DNA of 64,000 bases, taken from assembly GCA_026419785.1 (NCBI GenBank), contig JAODTK010005523.1, positions 186,001 to 250,000 on the forward strand, in the 5' to 3' direction. This stretch comes from Sclerodactyla briareus (lineage: Eukaryota > Echinodermata > Holothuroidea > Dendrochirotida > Sclerodactylidae). Both the position numbers and the translations under genes were made by a program. Numbering within the stretch: the stretch's first letter is position 1; the number at the start of each line of letters is the position of its first letter. Of this stretch, positions 1 through 11,480 are shown piece after piece. The notes below the pieces were generated by a model that was not told the DNA's origin, did not search any database, and saw only the letters and a program-made list of their open reading frames with translations.

Positions 1-899
1 CCCCCCACACCACGGGACTATCACCCGTTCTGGCTATGATTGATTCGAGGTGGCCCAGGTCCTAGCAGGAACTTGAGAGAACGGAACCCCACGTCAGCCA
101 GACTTCGGTTCTCCCTTCCCGTACCGGTTCTCACACACTTACCCAGGTTATAATCCCCGATATCATTATAAGGACAATTACCTAACCGCTGTCAATTTGC
201 TGGTGAGCCTTGATAACTCCATTGGACAAGAGAAGGGGTTCTCCAACGCGCAATGATTGCATGTGACCGTTGTGCTCTCACTGGATTACTTACCGGTATC
301 TGTTAATAGACCTGACTTCCCGAAGCTATTCATGTCTACTGTTCTGCTGAATCTTATCGCTTATGTATCACTGATCCTGTCCTAATGATCTAACGATCTC
401 CGTGCAATCGAGGTTACCTCAGGAAGTTGGGAGGGATGGGCCAGGCCCAGGCCTGGACGCTTGCTCGGAGGAGGCCAGCCGGGCGCTTGGAAGCGGTGAG
501 TGTATGCCGCTCACATCAGTGCCTCTCCTGCATGTGCTCTCATGAGTGAGTGAGTGTCGAATGTCTTTTCAAAGGACTTGAGGAATATGAATAATACCTG
601 ATTATTCTCCATCTCATCTCTCGAGTGAATAAACTTTGGGGACACAATTCGAGTACAATTTGCTTTATTATGCCGTGACGGACTGTGTCTGACGACTGAT
701 TAGAGAAAATGAGAACGGGAGACACAATAGAGAATCGAGCAATCTAGAATTACCAGTCAAAGCGAAAAATATTTCTCAATCCATTACTCGGGCGGCCCTC
801 TAGCCAGATGTTAATGTTCCAATGTGCTTGTGGTACATGTTCTGATCCATACTAGGATGTATATAGTTCCGTTTGGTATTCTTGAATCGGTATGATGTG
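1..899. other. No gene recognised; GC-rich patch with donor-like site
   Basis: No open frame here has recognisable protein content. The one noticeable feature is a GC-rich patch at about 425-500 in otherwise AT-rich DNA. It ends in GTGAGT at 496-501, which matches a plus-strand splice donor. It could be the end of a non-coding first exon, but nothing downstream supports a gene and a chance match is likely. Confidence 0.3.
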
Positions 900-1950
900 A
901 CGTTGATTACACAGTGAACAGCTATCGCATGTAATTTGATGACTAACGACTGTCTCCGTGTTTCAACAGTATTTCACGTGACATGGAATTACAGAATCAA
1001 ACAGTTATTGGGTTTCACGTGGATTATATTGTTCACCTGTAATTTCCCCTCCGGACGTCCGTTTGGTGGCATTTATTTATGAGCAACTCGTGGGAACCGT
1101 GATATTGGAAGTATGTGGGTCCCATACGTGCTGAGGCCGATTGTCTATGGTCACTGATGATAATCAGCTCAGGTATAACACTGACTGATTTCCCGCGGGA
1201 ATAATATACTATAACTGCTCCTTTTGGGCTGTGGCTGAAGTATTAAATTATGCATTCAAATACCTTGACTACATGTGAACTAACGGTATTTCTGCAACTA
1301 GACTGATGAATGAATGTTTGTAACAATAACGCTTTCACCTGCATCCAGCAACTTCCGCATCATTGTTTTGCGCATGTGTACTCCTGCAAATAGAAAATGG
1401 ATAATAATATTAATACCACTGTTAGATCCTTCATAAGAGTCTGCAGTAAAACATTGTGGCGATTACTAAAAGAACAACAATATAAAAGAGAACAATAGGA
1501 GAACGTGTGATGAACGCGATAAACAATTAAGATTCCCCACAATATTGCCTCTGTCATGCCCTATGGCGCGTGGTCTTCTAACTAATCAAATTCGCCACTA
1601 TAGACTATTTCGTTTGTTCTCACAATGTGCATTAGAGCGCACCTCTCAAAAGGTATATCCCGAATGTTGGCTCGAATTGGTTTCATAATTAATGTATTGT
1701 TAGAAAGTTAAAAGAGTTTTGGTGAAAAATGTAATAGATATCCTAATAATAATAATAAATATTAATAATAAGAACTATTGTCTAGAGTAACACAATAACA
1801 CTCGCCGTTCGGCGTGTGCATGCGTACTTCCAGCATCAACTGGCGTATTTCATGGGAATGCTACTCTAACCCTGCTTATTCATAGACAGTTTCACATATC
1901 TGAAGTACACTAGTCATTACGCAACATGTTTTCCTCGACTAGCGTAAGCA
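900..1950 (+). repeat. Old third copy of the segmental duplication (unit 0)
   Basis: Seen by eye: about 900-1,300 aligns with 5,640-5,960 and 24,000-24,260, sharing a word series around TTCAACAGTATTTCACGTG, an ATTGGA block, CTGATTTCC and a TATACTATAACT-like end. About 1,800-1,940 aligns with 7,845-7,930 and 25,395-25,480 (GCATGCGTAC, then GAAGTACACTAGTCAT). The order is the same as in units 1 and 2, but the intervening material is shorter and divergence is higher. I infer a more ancient duplicate of the same locus or family. The limits are approximate. Confidence 0.5.
1744..1771. repeat. TAA microsatellite
   Basis: A short interrupted (TAA)n tract inside the diverged unit 0 copy. A longer (TAA)n lies in unit 2 at 22,602-22,677. 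Confidence 0.9.
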
Positions 1951-2024
1951 AGAAGAGTTCATGTAAAAACCACACACCCAAGTTCGGAGAATAAAGGGCA
2001 ACTGCAGGCTTGGATACAGTTATC

Positions 2025-2510
2025 TTGTTGGAGAATGGAAAACTGTATACATAGGTCTAAACCCCATTTCATACTACGTTTCTATGTGGAGTTTTGGCCT
2101 TCAAAGTTGGTGGGCATTTAGCCAAGGAATTTGGGGAGAATCCCAATTGCGCACTAACGCATGACGTCACACATGGACACACAGGAAATTATGTTATGAA
2201 TTTGCTTGTTTCATTTTGGTGAATAAGTCAACGTTTAGCAGGAGTTCTGTTGTCTACCAACCAACTACAGCAATCCTCTCCCATATAATAAATGTTTTTT
2301 GAGCAATGACTGTTGAATTTCATGAAAAACAAAGAATGTTTCCAGGGTTGTCCCAAGTATGCCAATACTTATTCTTGCATGATGGTATGCTTTCGATCTT
2401 GCGCAATACACATGCTTCACAAAAAACCAACTTCATGACTATAACTCCGTAACTTAAAGTCGTATGAACTTCACGTTTGGACTGACGCATTCATTTTTTA
2501 ATCCACTATT
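2025..2510 (+). repeat. Dispersed repeat with TGACGTCA core, copy 1
   Basis: About 490 bp that aligns along most of its length with 19,520-19,920 (same strand) and with 59,320-59,835 (opposite strand). Shared landmarks in order are GGAGAATGGAAAAC, TAGGTCTAAACCCCATTTCA, a GGGGAGAATCCCAATTGCGC block, GCATGACGTCA, TTTCATTTTG and ATAAGTCAACATTTAGCA. The TGACGTCA palindrome (CRE-type) and the adjoining TTGCGC word are kept in all three. I see no coding capacity, poly-A tail or clear terminal inverted repeats, so the class (MITE, SINE or LTR piece) is undecided. Confidence 0.75.
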
Positions 2511-3177
2511 CAATTAGCCCTGTAAAAAAATCAGCCTGCATTTTTTCCTTTACAGCTGGTTGAATTAATCTAATTTTACTGGAGGAATTTAGCACTTCCA
2601 ATCTAACGCTAAGATGGCTTCGTTAATTCAATACACAAATTTGTCACTGTCACTCTTCTCCGTACCAACGACCAAAAGAAGACGGGCAGCAGCATTCATG
2701 GAGAAATGATTTTTCCTTACGTTTCGTGACAACAGGGGGACTGTGTCTTCAATGTTTTTTCATTGGTTTTGTTATGAAAAGGTACCTGTGTTACTTTCTT
2801 TAACGGTACACAGTTCTTGTTTTGTTCCTTAACGTAATAAAAAACACTACCAGCGTTGCAGTCATCGCACAGATTTAGGTACGTGGGCAATTAGTACACG
2901 CAAATGATGTCACAAACCTCGGCCGCAACATTTTCATATATTTGACAACAGCCGGATATTTAGGCCTAATAACAGGTTCGTACCTATCAAGCAGATTCGT
3001 AGTGATCGTATATCAGATTAGCCTACCAGACATCTCATACCAGACGGTTAAGTAATATCTACTTGAACGTTTGCTGAGGCATTAGTTACCTGGTTAACTG
3101 GTAATTGAAAACACGTGTTTAACGTTTGGGGACATATGTTCATTTCTCATGTATTATTCTTGTAAATTGGTCTGTCA
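2511..3177. other. No feature recognised
   Basis: AT-rich sequence with short homopolymers. I see no recognisable coding, RNA or repeat structure between the CRE-bearing repeat and the start of the 343-bp tandem duplication. Confidence 0.4.
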
Positions 3178-3800
3178 TAATCGGCAATATAGCAATACCG
3201 TTGTGCTCATCAGTCCAGAATAATCACCATTCAGTAATATTGGCAATTGAAATATTCCCGCCATTGGGATGAATTTGGACATTCACAGGAGTCCAAGGAC
3301 CGTACATATTCAACTTTGATATCTTCCGGAACAATATAACGAATCAACACGCCATTATTGATATATATATCGCCCCTGTTCTATTTTTATATGGGCCTCC
3401 AAATCGATAATCACAACACGCGTCTTCCTGCATTATATCCGCATCTATGCAATCCCAGCCTAACGCAGCAGCACGCTGGTCAGTGCTACTGGTTGCTGAC
3501 TATATTGTTCCAATTGCTGTATATCGCTAATACAGCAATACCGTTGCGCTCGTTAGGCCAAATTACGAATATTCATTATATCTTGAGCGATTGGAAATAT
3601 TTTCGCCATTGTATGATTTTGGTCATTCACAGGAGTCAAAGGACCGTACTGATTCAACTATTATTTCTTTCGGAAGAATATAACGAAACGAATCAACACG
3701 CATTATTGAAAAAAATCACCCCCCCCCCCCCCTTCTTCGTTCTGTTTTTATGTGGAGAAAGTGTGGGCCCTTAATTATGTCGATATTTACAATACGTGCG
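3178..3800 (+). repeat. 343-bp tandem duplication with poly-C
   Basis: Two direct units. Landmarks AGCAATACCGTTG, CATTCACAGGAGTC, AAGGACCGTAC and AATCAACACGC recur about 343 bp apart (first near 3,190, then near 3,532). The second unit carries a C15 run at 3,719-3,733. The corresponding place in unit 2 (near 22,217) instead has a T14-G18 run. The second unit is the one that aligns with 22,011 onward, so the extra unit seems specific to unit 1. Confidence 0.7.
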
Positions 3801-4185
3801 TGAGTAATTGTTGTTTATCTTTCAGTTTCAGAACAGGCGTCATTGAGCATTATATCCCCGTCTTTCTGAACCACGTTCGCTAGTCAACAGTGCACTATTC
3901 AGTATTGCCAATATTCGTTGCAGAGGGTTGTGAATAATGAATTGTTACTTCCTCAATTCCAGTCATTTTGTCCCGACGGAGAGACTTAGGCGAGTGATAC
4001 GTTCGCATCTGTTCAGCTGATGGGGGGAGATGATGGTTAGGATTTTCTTTAATTGTTACATAGTAACCCTCTCGTAGGATTTCTTTTTTCTTTGACAACT
4101 GCATGAATTATCAGTCAGTATAAACATTGGTAAACACTGCGCATTTGCCCTAATATAATAGGAATATTTTAATTAGGATTGAGAT

Positions 4186-4363
4186 CCAGTAGAAGCATCA
4201 CTTGAATACACGAATACTTAGAAGTCTGCTTTATAAAAGTCCAAGTAAAAGCGTCACTTGAATCAATATAATTAGAAGTCTGTATCATAAACGACCCAGT
4301 AAAAGCATCATATGAATACACGAATACTTCTGAACCACAGGATTAAGTCTGGATCATAAATTA
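4186..4363 (+). repeat. 55-bp minisatellite, three units
   Basis: Three direct units start at 4,186, 4,241 and 4,296, an exact 55-bp spacing. Each begins CCAGTARAAGC or a close variant, followed by ATCACTTGAATACACGAATA, AGAAGTCTG and ATCATAAA. The third unit has an internal insertion. The aligned position in unit 2 (about 22,690-22,740) keeps only one recognisable unit, so the array grew in unit 1 or shrank in unit 2. Confidence 0.8.
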
Positions 4364-5762
4364 CTTGTTACAATTACGGCGGTTGACAGATTCGCTTCCT
4401 GGCTGGTCCCCAAATCAACATTTATTCAGTAAGATCTTCTATAACTATCACCAATCTCCCAATTTTCATAGTACAGGTGGAAATGTGTTAGTGAATAGAT
4501 CCATGGTACATGAAACTTCTCCAGCAGAGAATGCCATAAACCACTGCGTCGAACCTTGCCTAAATACTGACACACGTTTGAAATGATAGCGCTATGAATG
4601 CAGTTGGAAGCAGGATGGTCTGCACAGTGCGATGTAATGGACAGCAGATAATGAATGAGATATTGGGTTGTTTCATAGTTATTCTATCAAACGAGTCTCT
4701 TCGACTGTGCCATAACAAACGTGTTCCTCATTACCTCTCACACTTCCCCCAGCTGCTCCGCTATCGTCACTGAACCATCCCTTCTCAGTTTTTGTTGTTG
4801 TATTAATGGTCAGACACTGTATAATTATTAAACTTTGTTTGCTCGTTCCCATCCATTCAGTGATGGTATCAGTAGTGCAGATAGTCTGACCAGGTCATCA
4901 TCTTCATTTTAGGAGCTCTAGACCAAACAGAATACTCGGCCTGCCCCACGTGATACCTCATTAGCATGCAATGAGGAGTGGGAATGTCCCATTTGCCTAT
5001 AGAGGTGCCCCATTGATGTGGATATTTCTCGATTGTAAATAACTCTTTCTAATAAAATCAATTCACCCCTAAAATGGGGGAAGGGGGAGGGAAGAGTGCC
5101 CCCTTCATACTTTCTGCACTCCACTGAAATTTATATTCGTTTATTCTTCAAGTCACAAAACTGGGAGCATTTTAAGAGGTTCGTAATCACTGGAAGGTTA
5201 GATTAATTGAATTGAAATGATAATAATTTTGTTAGGCTTAATGAGTGGATAGCCTGTTGAAAGGTGGACAAGCTAACTAGGTGGCTAAAAAAGGTTGTAT
5301 TATTTCCCTTCAGCGCAAAATCTACGTCCTTGACATTTCATAATAATCACTTGTAGCTTCCGTTACTGATAATGCATCTCTGAATATTAAAATTACAATC
5401 GAAACGGCGTTGGAATGAACAAATTACCTGAGATCCAGATCCAAGACGGCAAACAAGACCGAGGAACCAAGCAAGTATTAGATCAAAATATGAAAAATTT
5501 CGTTTCTTGTCAATACGGGAATGCTTTACCCGAATCAATAAATCGAACCTCCAACCTGGCACCACTCCCAAGGCACAGTGTACATTTACTGACCTATATA
5601 CATTCTAGTTCCGCGTGAATCGCATTACCTATTCATGATTGTTTCGTGGATGTCAATAGCGGATTTCATGCAACTTTGTGATAACCGCACCTCGTATTTC
5701 AACGGTACTTCACATGCCATGTTTTGATCACATGAATCAACAGTGTGTTGAATAATCGTCAC

Positions 5763-6210
5763 GCATGCAATTTCATCAAGACGCCGCGTTTGTGCATGTA
5801 TTACGAACGATGTGTGGCAAACGTGACATTGGATTAATTCGTTTCCTTCACTTGTCTAAGGCCGTTAACAATCAGTTAACATATATTATTGGCTGATTTC
5901 CTCTGTGAATGATGTTTATATTATACCCGCTTGTTCATGTCGTGTAAATAATCTCTTCGAACCCGCGCTATCTCTCGAACAGTATGTTCATAATCGTCAC
6001 TGCAATTTCCTTCAGATACCACGTTTGTGCATAGGTTCTGAACAACGTGTGGAAAACGTGACATTGGATTAATTCGTTTCCTTCACTTGTCTAAGGCCGT
6101 TAACAATCAGTTAACATATATTATTGGCTGATTTCCTCTGTGAATGATGTTTATATTATACCCGCGTTTGTTGTGTAACTAATCTATTCAATACAGCGCT
6201 ATCTCTGCGA
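5763..6210 (+). repeat. 235-bp tandem duplication with identical core
   Basis: Two direct copies offset by 235 bp. The core at 5,819-5,930 is identical to 6,054-6,165 over 112 bp (starts AAACGTGACATTGG, ends TTATACCCGC), while the flanks on both sides carry many differences. Unit 2 has a single, more diverged copy at about 24,100-24,270. The sharp change from perfect to poor identity suggests gene conversion of the core or an assembly stutter. Confidence 0.85.
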
Positions 6211-7014
6211 TTGGACCAATGAATAAATAACTCCATAGCCTACATGAACAGCTCTCACATTAATGTGTCAACCCGGTGTATAATGTTCTATTGGAGGTGG
6301 GAATGATCGTGGAGGTAATTGTACCGTTATCCCAGTCATGCTGACAGTCGTTCCTTTAAAATCGTTATTGCCAGTTGAAATACGGGTTATACCTATTAGA
6401 AAGTTCACAGATAGAGTAAGGCTAGGATTCCATAGATGCGGATGTGGTGTGCAATTATGAATGTGAAAATCCTAATTGTACGAGGGAGTGATATTTTAGA
6501 AGGAATTAAACTGTATAATAGTGTAAAGGGCCATAAATATCTACCAACTGCATTATTGACGCATCCGTGCACATGGTATTTCTGCCTACTCAGGGTTCGT
6601 TCCGTTTTATCTGGATGAATTCTTGCCCCTACGGAACTCGTCTGTATATCTGCAAACCAGATAATTTAGTTAGTTTTATTGTACTCGCGTTAATAATATT
6701 CCCCTGTTCGTTGGGGTCATAATGAGGCCTTGATGATAATATAACGAATACGTTTACTGATTTCATCCGACTCGCACGAAACACCGAAAAATATGACCCC
6801 GACGAGGGCTAAAAGTTTACTAAGTTACGATCCGCATCGATAGACGATTCCGTTAGTTCCAACTAACCTAAGTTAAAGACCGTAGTTCGAAAAGGTTTTC
6901 CCGATTATTAGGTTTTATTGCCTCAATTTGATTCAGTGCGTACTTTTTGATTAGGGTTAGGGAAATAATTGATAGGGATTGACAGATTCGCGTGATCTCA
7001 ATGGTTGTTGATTA

Positions 7015-7845
7015 TACATCGGCGACACTGGAAGTGTCCGGGGAATATGGTTTTGGGTGTAGTGGCGCAGTCTCCGCCGCCGGAATACTCTAGCAGTTAG
7101 CGCTCTTTCCGCTTTATTCGATTGATCGGAAACTTGGTACACATGTCCGCCCTAGTGAAATCTCTGATGAGGTCGAAAGTGGGTATCACTGCATGTCTGC
7201 TGCCCTCTATTTTGCAGGTTTCACACCACTAAAAACTGAGTTTATCCGATTTTACACGAAACTTGGTGGTTGGGGACAAAAGTTGGTCCCGAAAAACATG
7301 ACGGTGATTTCAAGGTCACCGGAGGTAAAATTTGTGTGTGTGTTGTTGTTTTTTGCGAAAATACATAACTCTTTCCCGCTTCAATCCGATTGAATTGATC
7401 TGAAACTTGGATACACATGTCCGCCCTAGGTGAAATCTCGGATGAGGTAGAAAGTGGGTATCACTGCATGTCTGCTGCCTCCTATTTTGCAGATTTTCAA
7501 CGAAATATTGGAGTTTTAGTTCCCGTTCACACCGAAACTTGGTGGGTAGGGACAAAAGTTGGTCCCGAAAAAACATGACGTTGATTTCAAGGTTACCAGA
7601 GGCAAATTTGTTATTTTTTCACAGGAGGTCTGATTTGCATGAATCCTGCGATTTTTGTATTTAAATAAAACTTGGAAATGTGGACACGTTTGGACCTGAA
7701 ACAACAGGAAGGGTATTCCAAATTCACTGGAGGTCACTAAACGAGGTCCACAAAGGCTGTTTCCACGGGGCTATCACGTCGCGGTTCACCCTCGCACCAT
7801 GTCTATTCTTGTTTGGAAGACGCACGCTCCTAGCACTGACGGTCC
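7015..7845 (+). repeat. GACACT-family repeat insertion, tandemised copy
   Basis: An insertion in block A that is absent from unit 2. It begins near a small palindrome GACACTGGAAGTGTC, followed by a GC-rich CTCCGCCGCCGG patch. It holds two direct units about 274 bp apart: ACATGTCCGCCCTAG at 7,141 and 7,415, and GACAAAAGTTGGTCCCG in both. The same order of motifs is found inverted at 36,660-37,250, and the terminal part alone at 11,395-11,480. This is a dispersed family; I do not recognise its class. No target-site duplication could be fixed. Confidence 0.7.
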
Positions 7846-8746
7846 CGGTGTGAGCATGCGTACTTTTAGCAACAAACGGACACATTTCAGGGAGAGACGG
7901 AAGTACACTAGTCATATGACGACGGGATTCTCTTAAACTACAGTACGGAACATGACGAAACCACTAATACATCTTTTGAGATTGTTTTATGACGTCCTCG
8001 GGACTCGATGCGAAGACGGCCTATTGACTTTGCACAGTTAAAGATGGATTGTCGTCAATTAAAATAGATCTTGTAAACAATATACTGCACCCAGCAATTT
8101 AGATGAATTGAAACCAATGGTATATTTCATTCACCAGGCATTTTTTCCGTCCAAATAAAATTGATATAAAGATCGGAAAGTATCTGGATCCGATATACCG
8201 ATTTGTGCTGCAACATTACGAATATTTTGTCGTGACGTCATGCAAAATTACGCCGTCGCTTGTTCGCTGACGCCAGCAGACGACATCCATCTTTAACTTT
8301 ACATTTTGTCATTAGATGGCTAAAAGACACAGTGGTGTTCATGACTAAATGAGGGGAGTGATTCTTCTACATCTTGTAAATAATTTTGAAAGCTATTATC
8401 CGGAACCTAACGACGGCTACAGAATTTCAGAGGGGTTCTCATTGACTCTGGGTATTGCGGAGGAACCTGTGTCCCTCAGTTCATCGTATTGTTTAGTTTA
8501 GTTTATTGAACAAGAACACAAAGTTGTGTAGTGATTCCTTGCCATATAGCGATATCAACCTTTTTTGACACCTTGTCCTTGAACACCCTTGTCGCAGAAT
8601 TTTAACAGTTCCAAGTAGGCCTACTGTCACTGTGAGTGGTTTTAAAAATTGATTTCCCCAATGTTGGGCTCATACACGCCACATCACACCCCCACAATGT
8701 ATGGCTAGAACATTGATGGACCACGCCTATCGGACACAATTAATCT

Positions 8747-9077
8747 CAAGGCCGCGTTCCACATGCAAGTGGAAGCGAGGGCGGGTTCTGTCTTGACGAA
8801 ATCACGCACTAGTGTGTAATATGCGCTATATAATAACCGTGTAGCCTACTATTATTTCTGTTTTATTGTTATATCATTTTTATCATTCTATTATTATAGC
8901 TATTATCAAACACCGGACGAATAGGCCCACTAGAATGTTTAAAAACACTAAACACCGGGCTTTAGTTTCTTAGAAACCATTCGTTCTAAATGTCAAACGA
9001 TGAGCGCTTTTTTTTTTATACTCGCGTTGTTCCGCGTGCCCGCCCGCCCGCCCGCGTACATGGAAACGCGGCTTAAG
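8747..9077. mobile_element. MITE-like element with GC-rich inverted ends
   Basis: The left end reads AAGGCCGCGTTCCACATG, then AAGTGG and GAGGGCGGG. The right end (about 9,031-9,075), read in reverse complement, gives AAGCCGCGTTTCCATGTACG followed by a GCGGG series. These are imperfect terminal inverted repeats of roughly 40 bp around an AT-rich centre, giving an element of about 330 bp with no coding capacity. A TTAA lies just outside or at each end (8,740-8,743 and 9,073-9,076), but I cannot fix the target-site duplication. The class II superfamily is undecided. Confidence 0.5.
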
Positions 9078-9119
9078 GGGGCACCAATTGAAATGCAAGG
9101 ACCCTACAAACACCAACAC

Positions 9120-9560
9120 GTTTTTTACACAAACACATTTTTACACATGTTTCGATGATTGTTTCGAAAACGTTTTGGTGACACAAGGAACACCCGAGGG
9201 TAGGAGTCAAGTTACAGAACGTTCACAAAACAGTTTGAAGAACGTTGAGTGAAAACATTTCCAAAATTTTTCTGAAAGTGTTCTAAAAGGTTTTGGTGGG
9301 AAAAGATTTGCGCCAAAACGTAATTTTGAAGAAGTTATGTTTAGTAATTCGTCGGGTCTATTATATTTCGTTTTGTCTCCTCGGTTTGCTGTAACTCCTC
9401 AATTTGGAGTGGAAAATTGAAAGTTTCTAACCTTTTTCCCGAAACATTTCTTGGAGGGTATGAAAACTTTCCCGCAACCTTCGTGTTACTCAACATCAAA
9501 CGTTTTTCTCAGAAAACATATACGAACCATGTTTCGAAAACGTTTTGTGTTTTTGCTTGG
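9120..9560. repeat. AAAACGTTTT-rich repeat with 17-bp direct ends
   Basis: The 17-mer GTTTCGAAAACGTTTTG occurs at 9,161-9,177 and again at 9,531-9,547, with related AAACGTTTT words between. The region is dense in AAAACATTT, GAACGTT and CAAAACG variants. It may be a short non-autonomous element or a degraded tandem array. No coding content. Confidence 0.4.
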
Positions 9561-11394
9561 AGATAATAATTGTATGAACTCTTTTATAAATTTCAACATT
9601 TGCTCCACATAAATTATGGCCTAGTGACGCATAACAATACCTTTCTTGACAAAACTGCCTCAACAATGACAAGGGGTATACATTCTCTTCCTAATACCTA
9701 GGCTTGAATTGACAGAATGAACTGTCACCTGTGTGATGTTTCCCAGCATGCACATGAACCTTTCCCTGATATATTAAATTGCAAATTTGTTATATGCAAG
9801 CTGGCAAGTAATGACTCGATTTCATGTTTCTGCCCCCACTCAGAGAGTCGCTGATTATCATAATGCATGGGAGCAGATCCGAGAGCCTGGCATCACATGG
9901 AAGACTTGGGTGGATATTACAATGACTTCCAGGAAGAATCCTGTGGAAAACAGTACAACGGCGTAACGACTCATTCCTAGGCCCTCACCTCTAACATGAC
10001 ACATTGCTTAACTTGGGTTTACAATCCATTCAGTCTATTGGTCTAATAATACGCTAGGCCTACGCTACGCCTATACATGATTACACAACCAAGGCCTACG
10101 CCTACTGCCTAGGCATCACACATTACAATTTGGGTTGGATGAGTTGTATATATTCCCCCAATTCCAAATGAGTTTGCAATCTTTGTGTGTCCTCTCATGG
10201 CTTAAAATGCCACAAGGTCAGTGCAGGTGCGGTCAAAGACACACAAATAGTCGCCGTACAATATTCGCAATAAGCAAATGGCAAGCCACTCCCCACCCTC
10301 TTACTTAAGTAAGCCAGGAGCACAATGAATTTCGAACACCAGTGGAGGGGGTGGAGGGTTCGATTGGGACTGTTTTTTTATCTGAGACCTGTTTTGCTCC
10401 TTTCGACTTGGTTTCTCACAGACGACTCAAATACAGGGTTCACCCTCTCTCACCAGTGTCACACATACCCCTATTTACACTCAATGGACAGTTGTGACCG
10501 GGATTTAATCATCGATTCGTTAATCAGTACACCTCTAATTTTGTTTCTTCATGATGGGCGGTTTGGGCCTAGGGTCCCAAGTTTGTCAAGTTCATGGGCT
10601 CGGGTATAGGCTCAGAATGTTAACTGACTGGTTCGGCTGGACCTCTTTCAGGTATTACGATTATTGCTCAGTTCGCTATAATCAATTTTGGAAAATAGGT
10701 TCACTGGCTACCCATTTGGGTGATGAGACCTTCGTGTTTTGGGAACCCCCCCACCCCTCTCCTCCCCAAAAAAAAAAAATGTACACCCTGTATGCCTATG
10801 CTTCTATGCAGGGAGGGACAGGGGGCCCCCCCCCCCCTGGCCCCCCCACTTCCAGGAAATTTTTTGATACCTTGGGTGTTTTTGGGACAAAACAGTTGGG
10901 TCAAACTGTATGGAATTTGAGGGAAATGGATTCTGGCACCACCACATCTGTGCCTGCTACTGGCTTGGCACCACCACGCCACGAGTAATAAGCCCTATAC
11001 TCCTTACCACAGGCATTTACTCTCACTCATGAAATCAACATTCATCACAGATCAGTACACATCCTGTCAGTACACTGTGACCAGGGACCTGTGGGCAGTG
11101 ATCCAACAAACTGTCACCAGTGAGGACCCATACCCTTGGTGATTCAAAATGGAAAACAAATGCCACCAACAAAATGAATGTTGCCTTAAAACTAAGGTAA
11201 ATAACCCCTCATTGGCCTTTACTGACCTTGAATCACATGAATGTTATTTGGGGAAATGACCCCCTACCTCATTCACAGGAGCCCAAAATTATCAACATGT
11301 TGTATCCTGTGCCATTTTGGCAGTTTATTCAGTTTTCAGTCACTATTGTGAACTGCCTGTTATACCCCATCTAAAACTAGCTGTGTCCAAATAG
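9561..11394. other. No gene; low-complexity tracts
   Basis: I see no gene. At 10,040-10,115 there are repeated AGGCCTACGC-type words common in echinoderm DNA. At 10,745-10,850 there are runs of C, A and G. These runs create the longest open frame of the window (about 10,551-10,988, plus strand) by avoiding stop codons; its product is not protein-like, so I do not call it. Confidence 0.5.
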
Positions 11395-11480
11395 ATGGCA
11401 CTGTGACGGCCGCGGCGGCGCTACAAAGCTACACACCCAAACCCATAATATCCTCGGACACTTCCAGTGTCCCGGATAAA
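11395..11480 (-). repeat. Terminal fragment of the GACACT family
   Basis: On the minus strand this matches the start of the copy at 7,015 and the end of the copy at 36,660-37,250: a TTATAGTT-like edge, GACACTGGAAGTGTCC, a GATATTATGGGTTTGGGTG block and a GCCGCCGCGGCCGTC patch. The rest of the family unit is missing or unrecognisable. Confidence 0.6.

Larger units (their letters stand above)
3449..8485 (+). repeat. Segmental duplication unit 1, block A
   Basis: Collinear with 21,940-25,930. Matching landmarks include CCCAGCCTAAC (3,449 and 21,940), AGAACAGGCGTC, TCCCGACGGAG, the paired blocks at 5,640-6,210 and 24,000-24,300, CTACTCAGGGTTC, the AGGGTTAG block near 6,953 and 25,321, ACATGACGAA near 7,950 and 25,545, and GACTCTG with GGTACCTG-like words near the end. 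Identity is clear by eye but interrupted by many small indels. Block A is about 1 kb longer than its partner, mostly because of the insertion at 7,015-7,845. No protein-coding content is recognised. Confidence 0.75.

Noticed and set aside
3358-3774. 138-codon plus-strand frame
   Set aside because: It spans the join of the 343-bp tandem units and a poly-C run; no protein-like content.
4186-4363. CRISPR-like spacing of repeats
   Set aside because: The 55-bp units adjoin without unique spacers and the DNA is clearly metazoan; it is a minisatellite.
6951-6962. TTAGGGTTAGGG, telomere-like
   Set aside because: Only two units; with the imperfect CCCTAA-type run at 37,656 this is too short for an interstitial telomere claim.
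10551-10988. Longest open frame of the window (145 codons, plus strand)
   Set aside because: It runs through C, A and G homopolymers that lack stop codons, overlaps open frames on both strands, and its translation is a low-complexity Pro/Gly/Lys mix.
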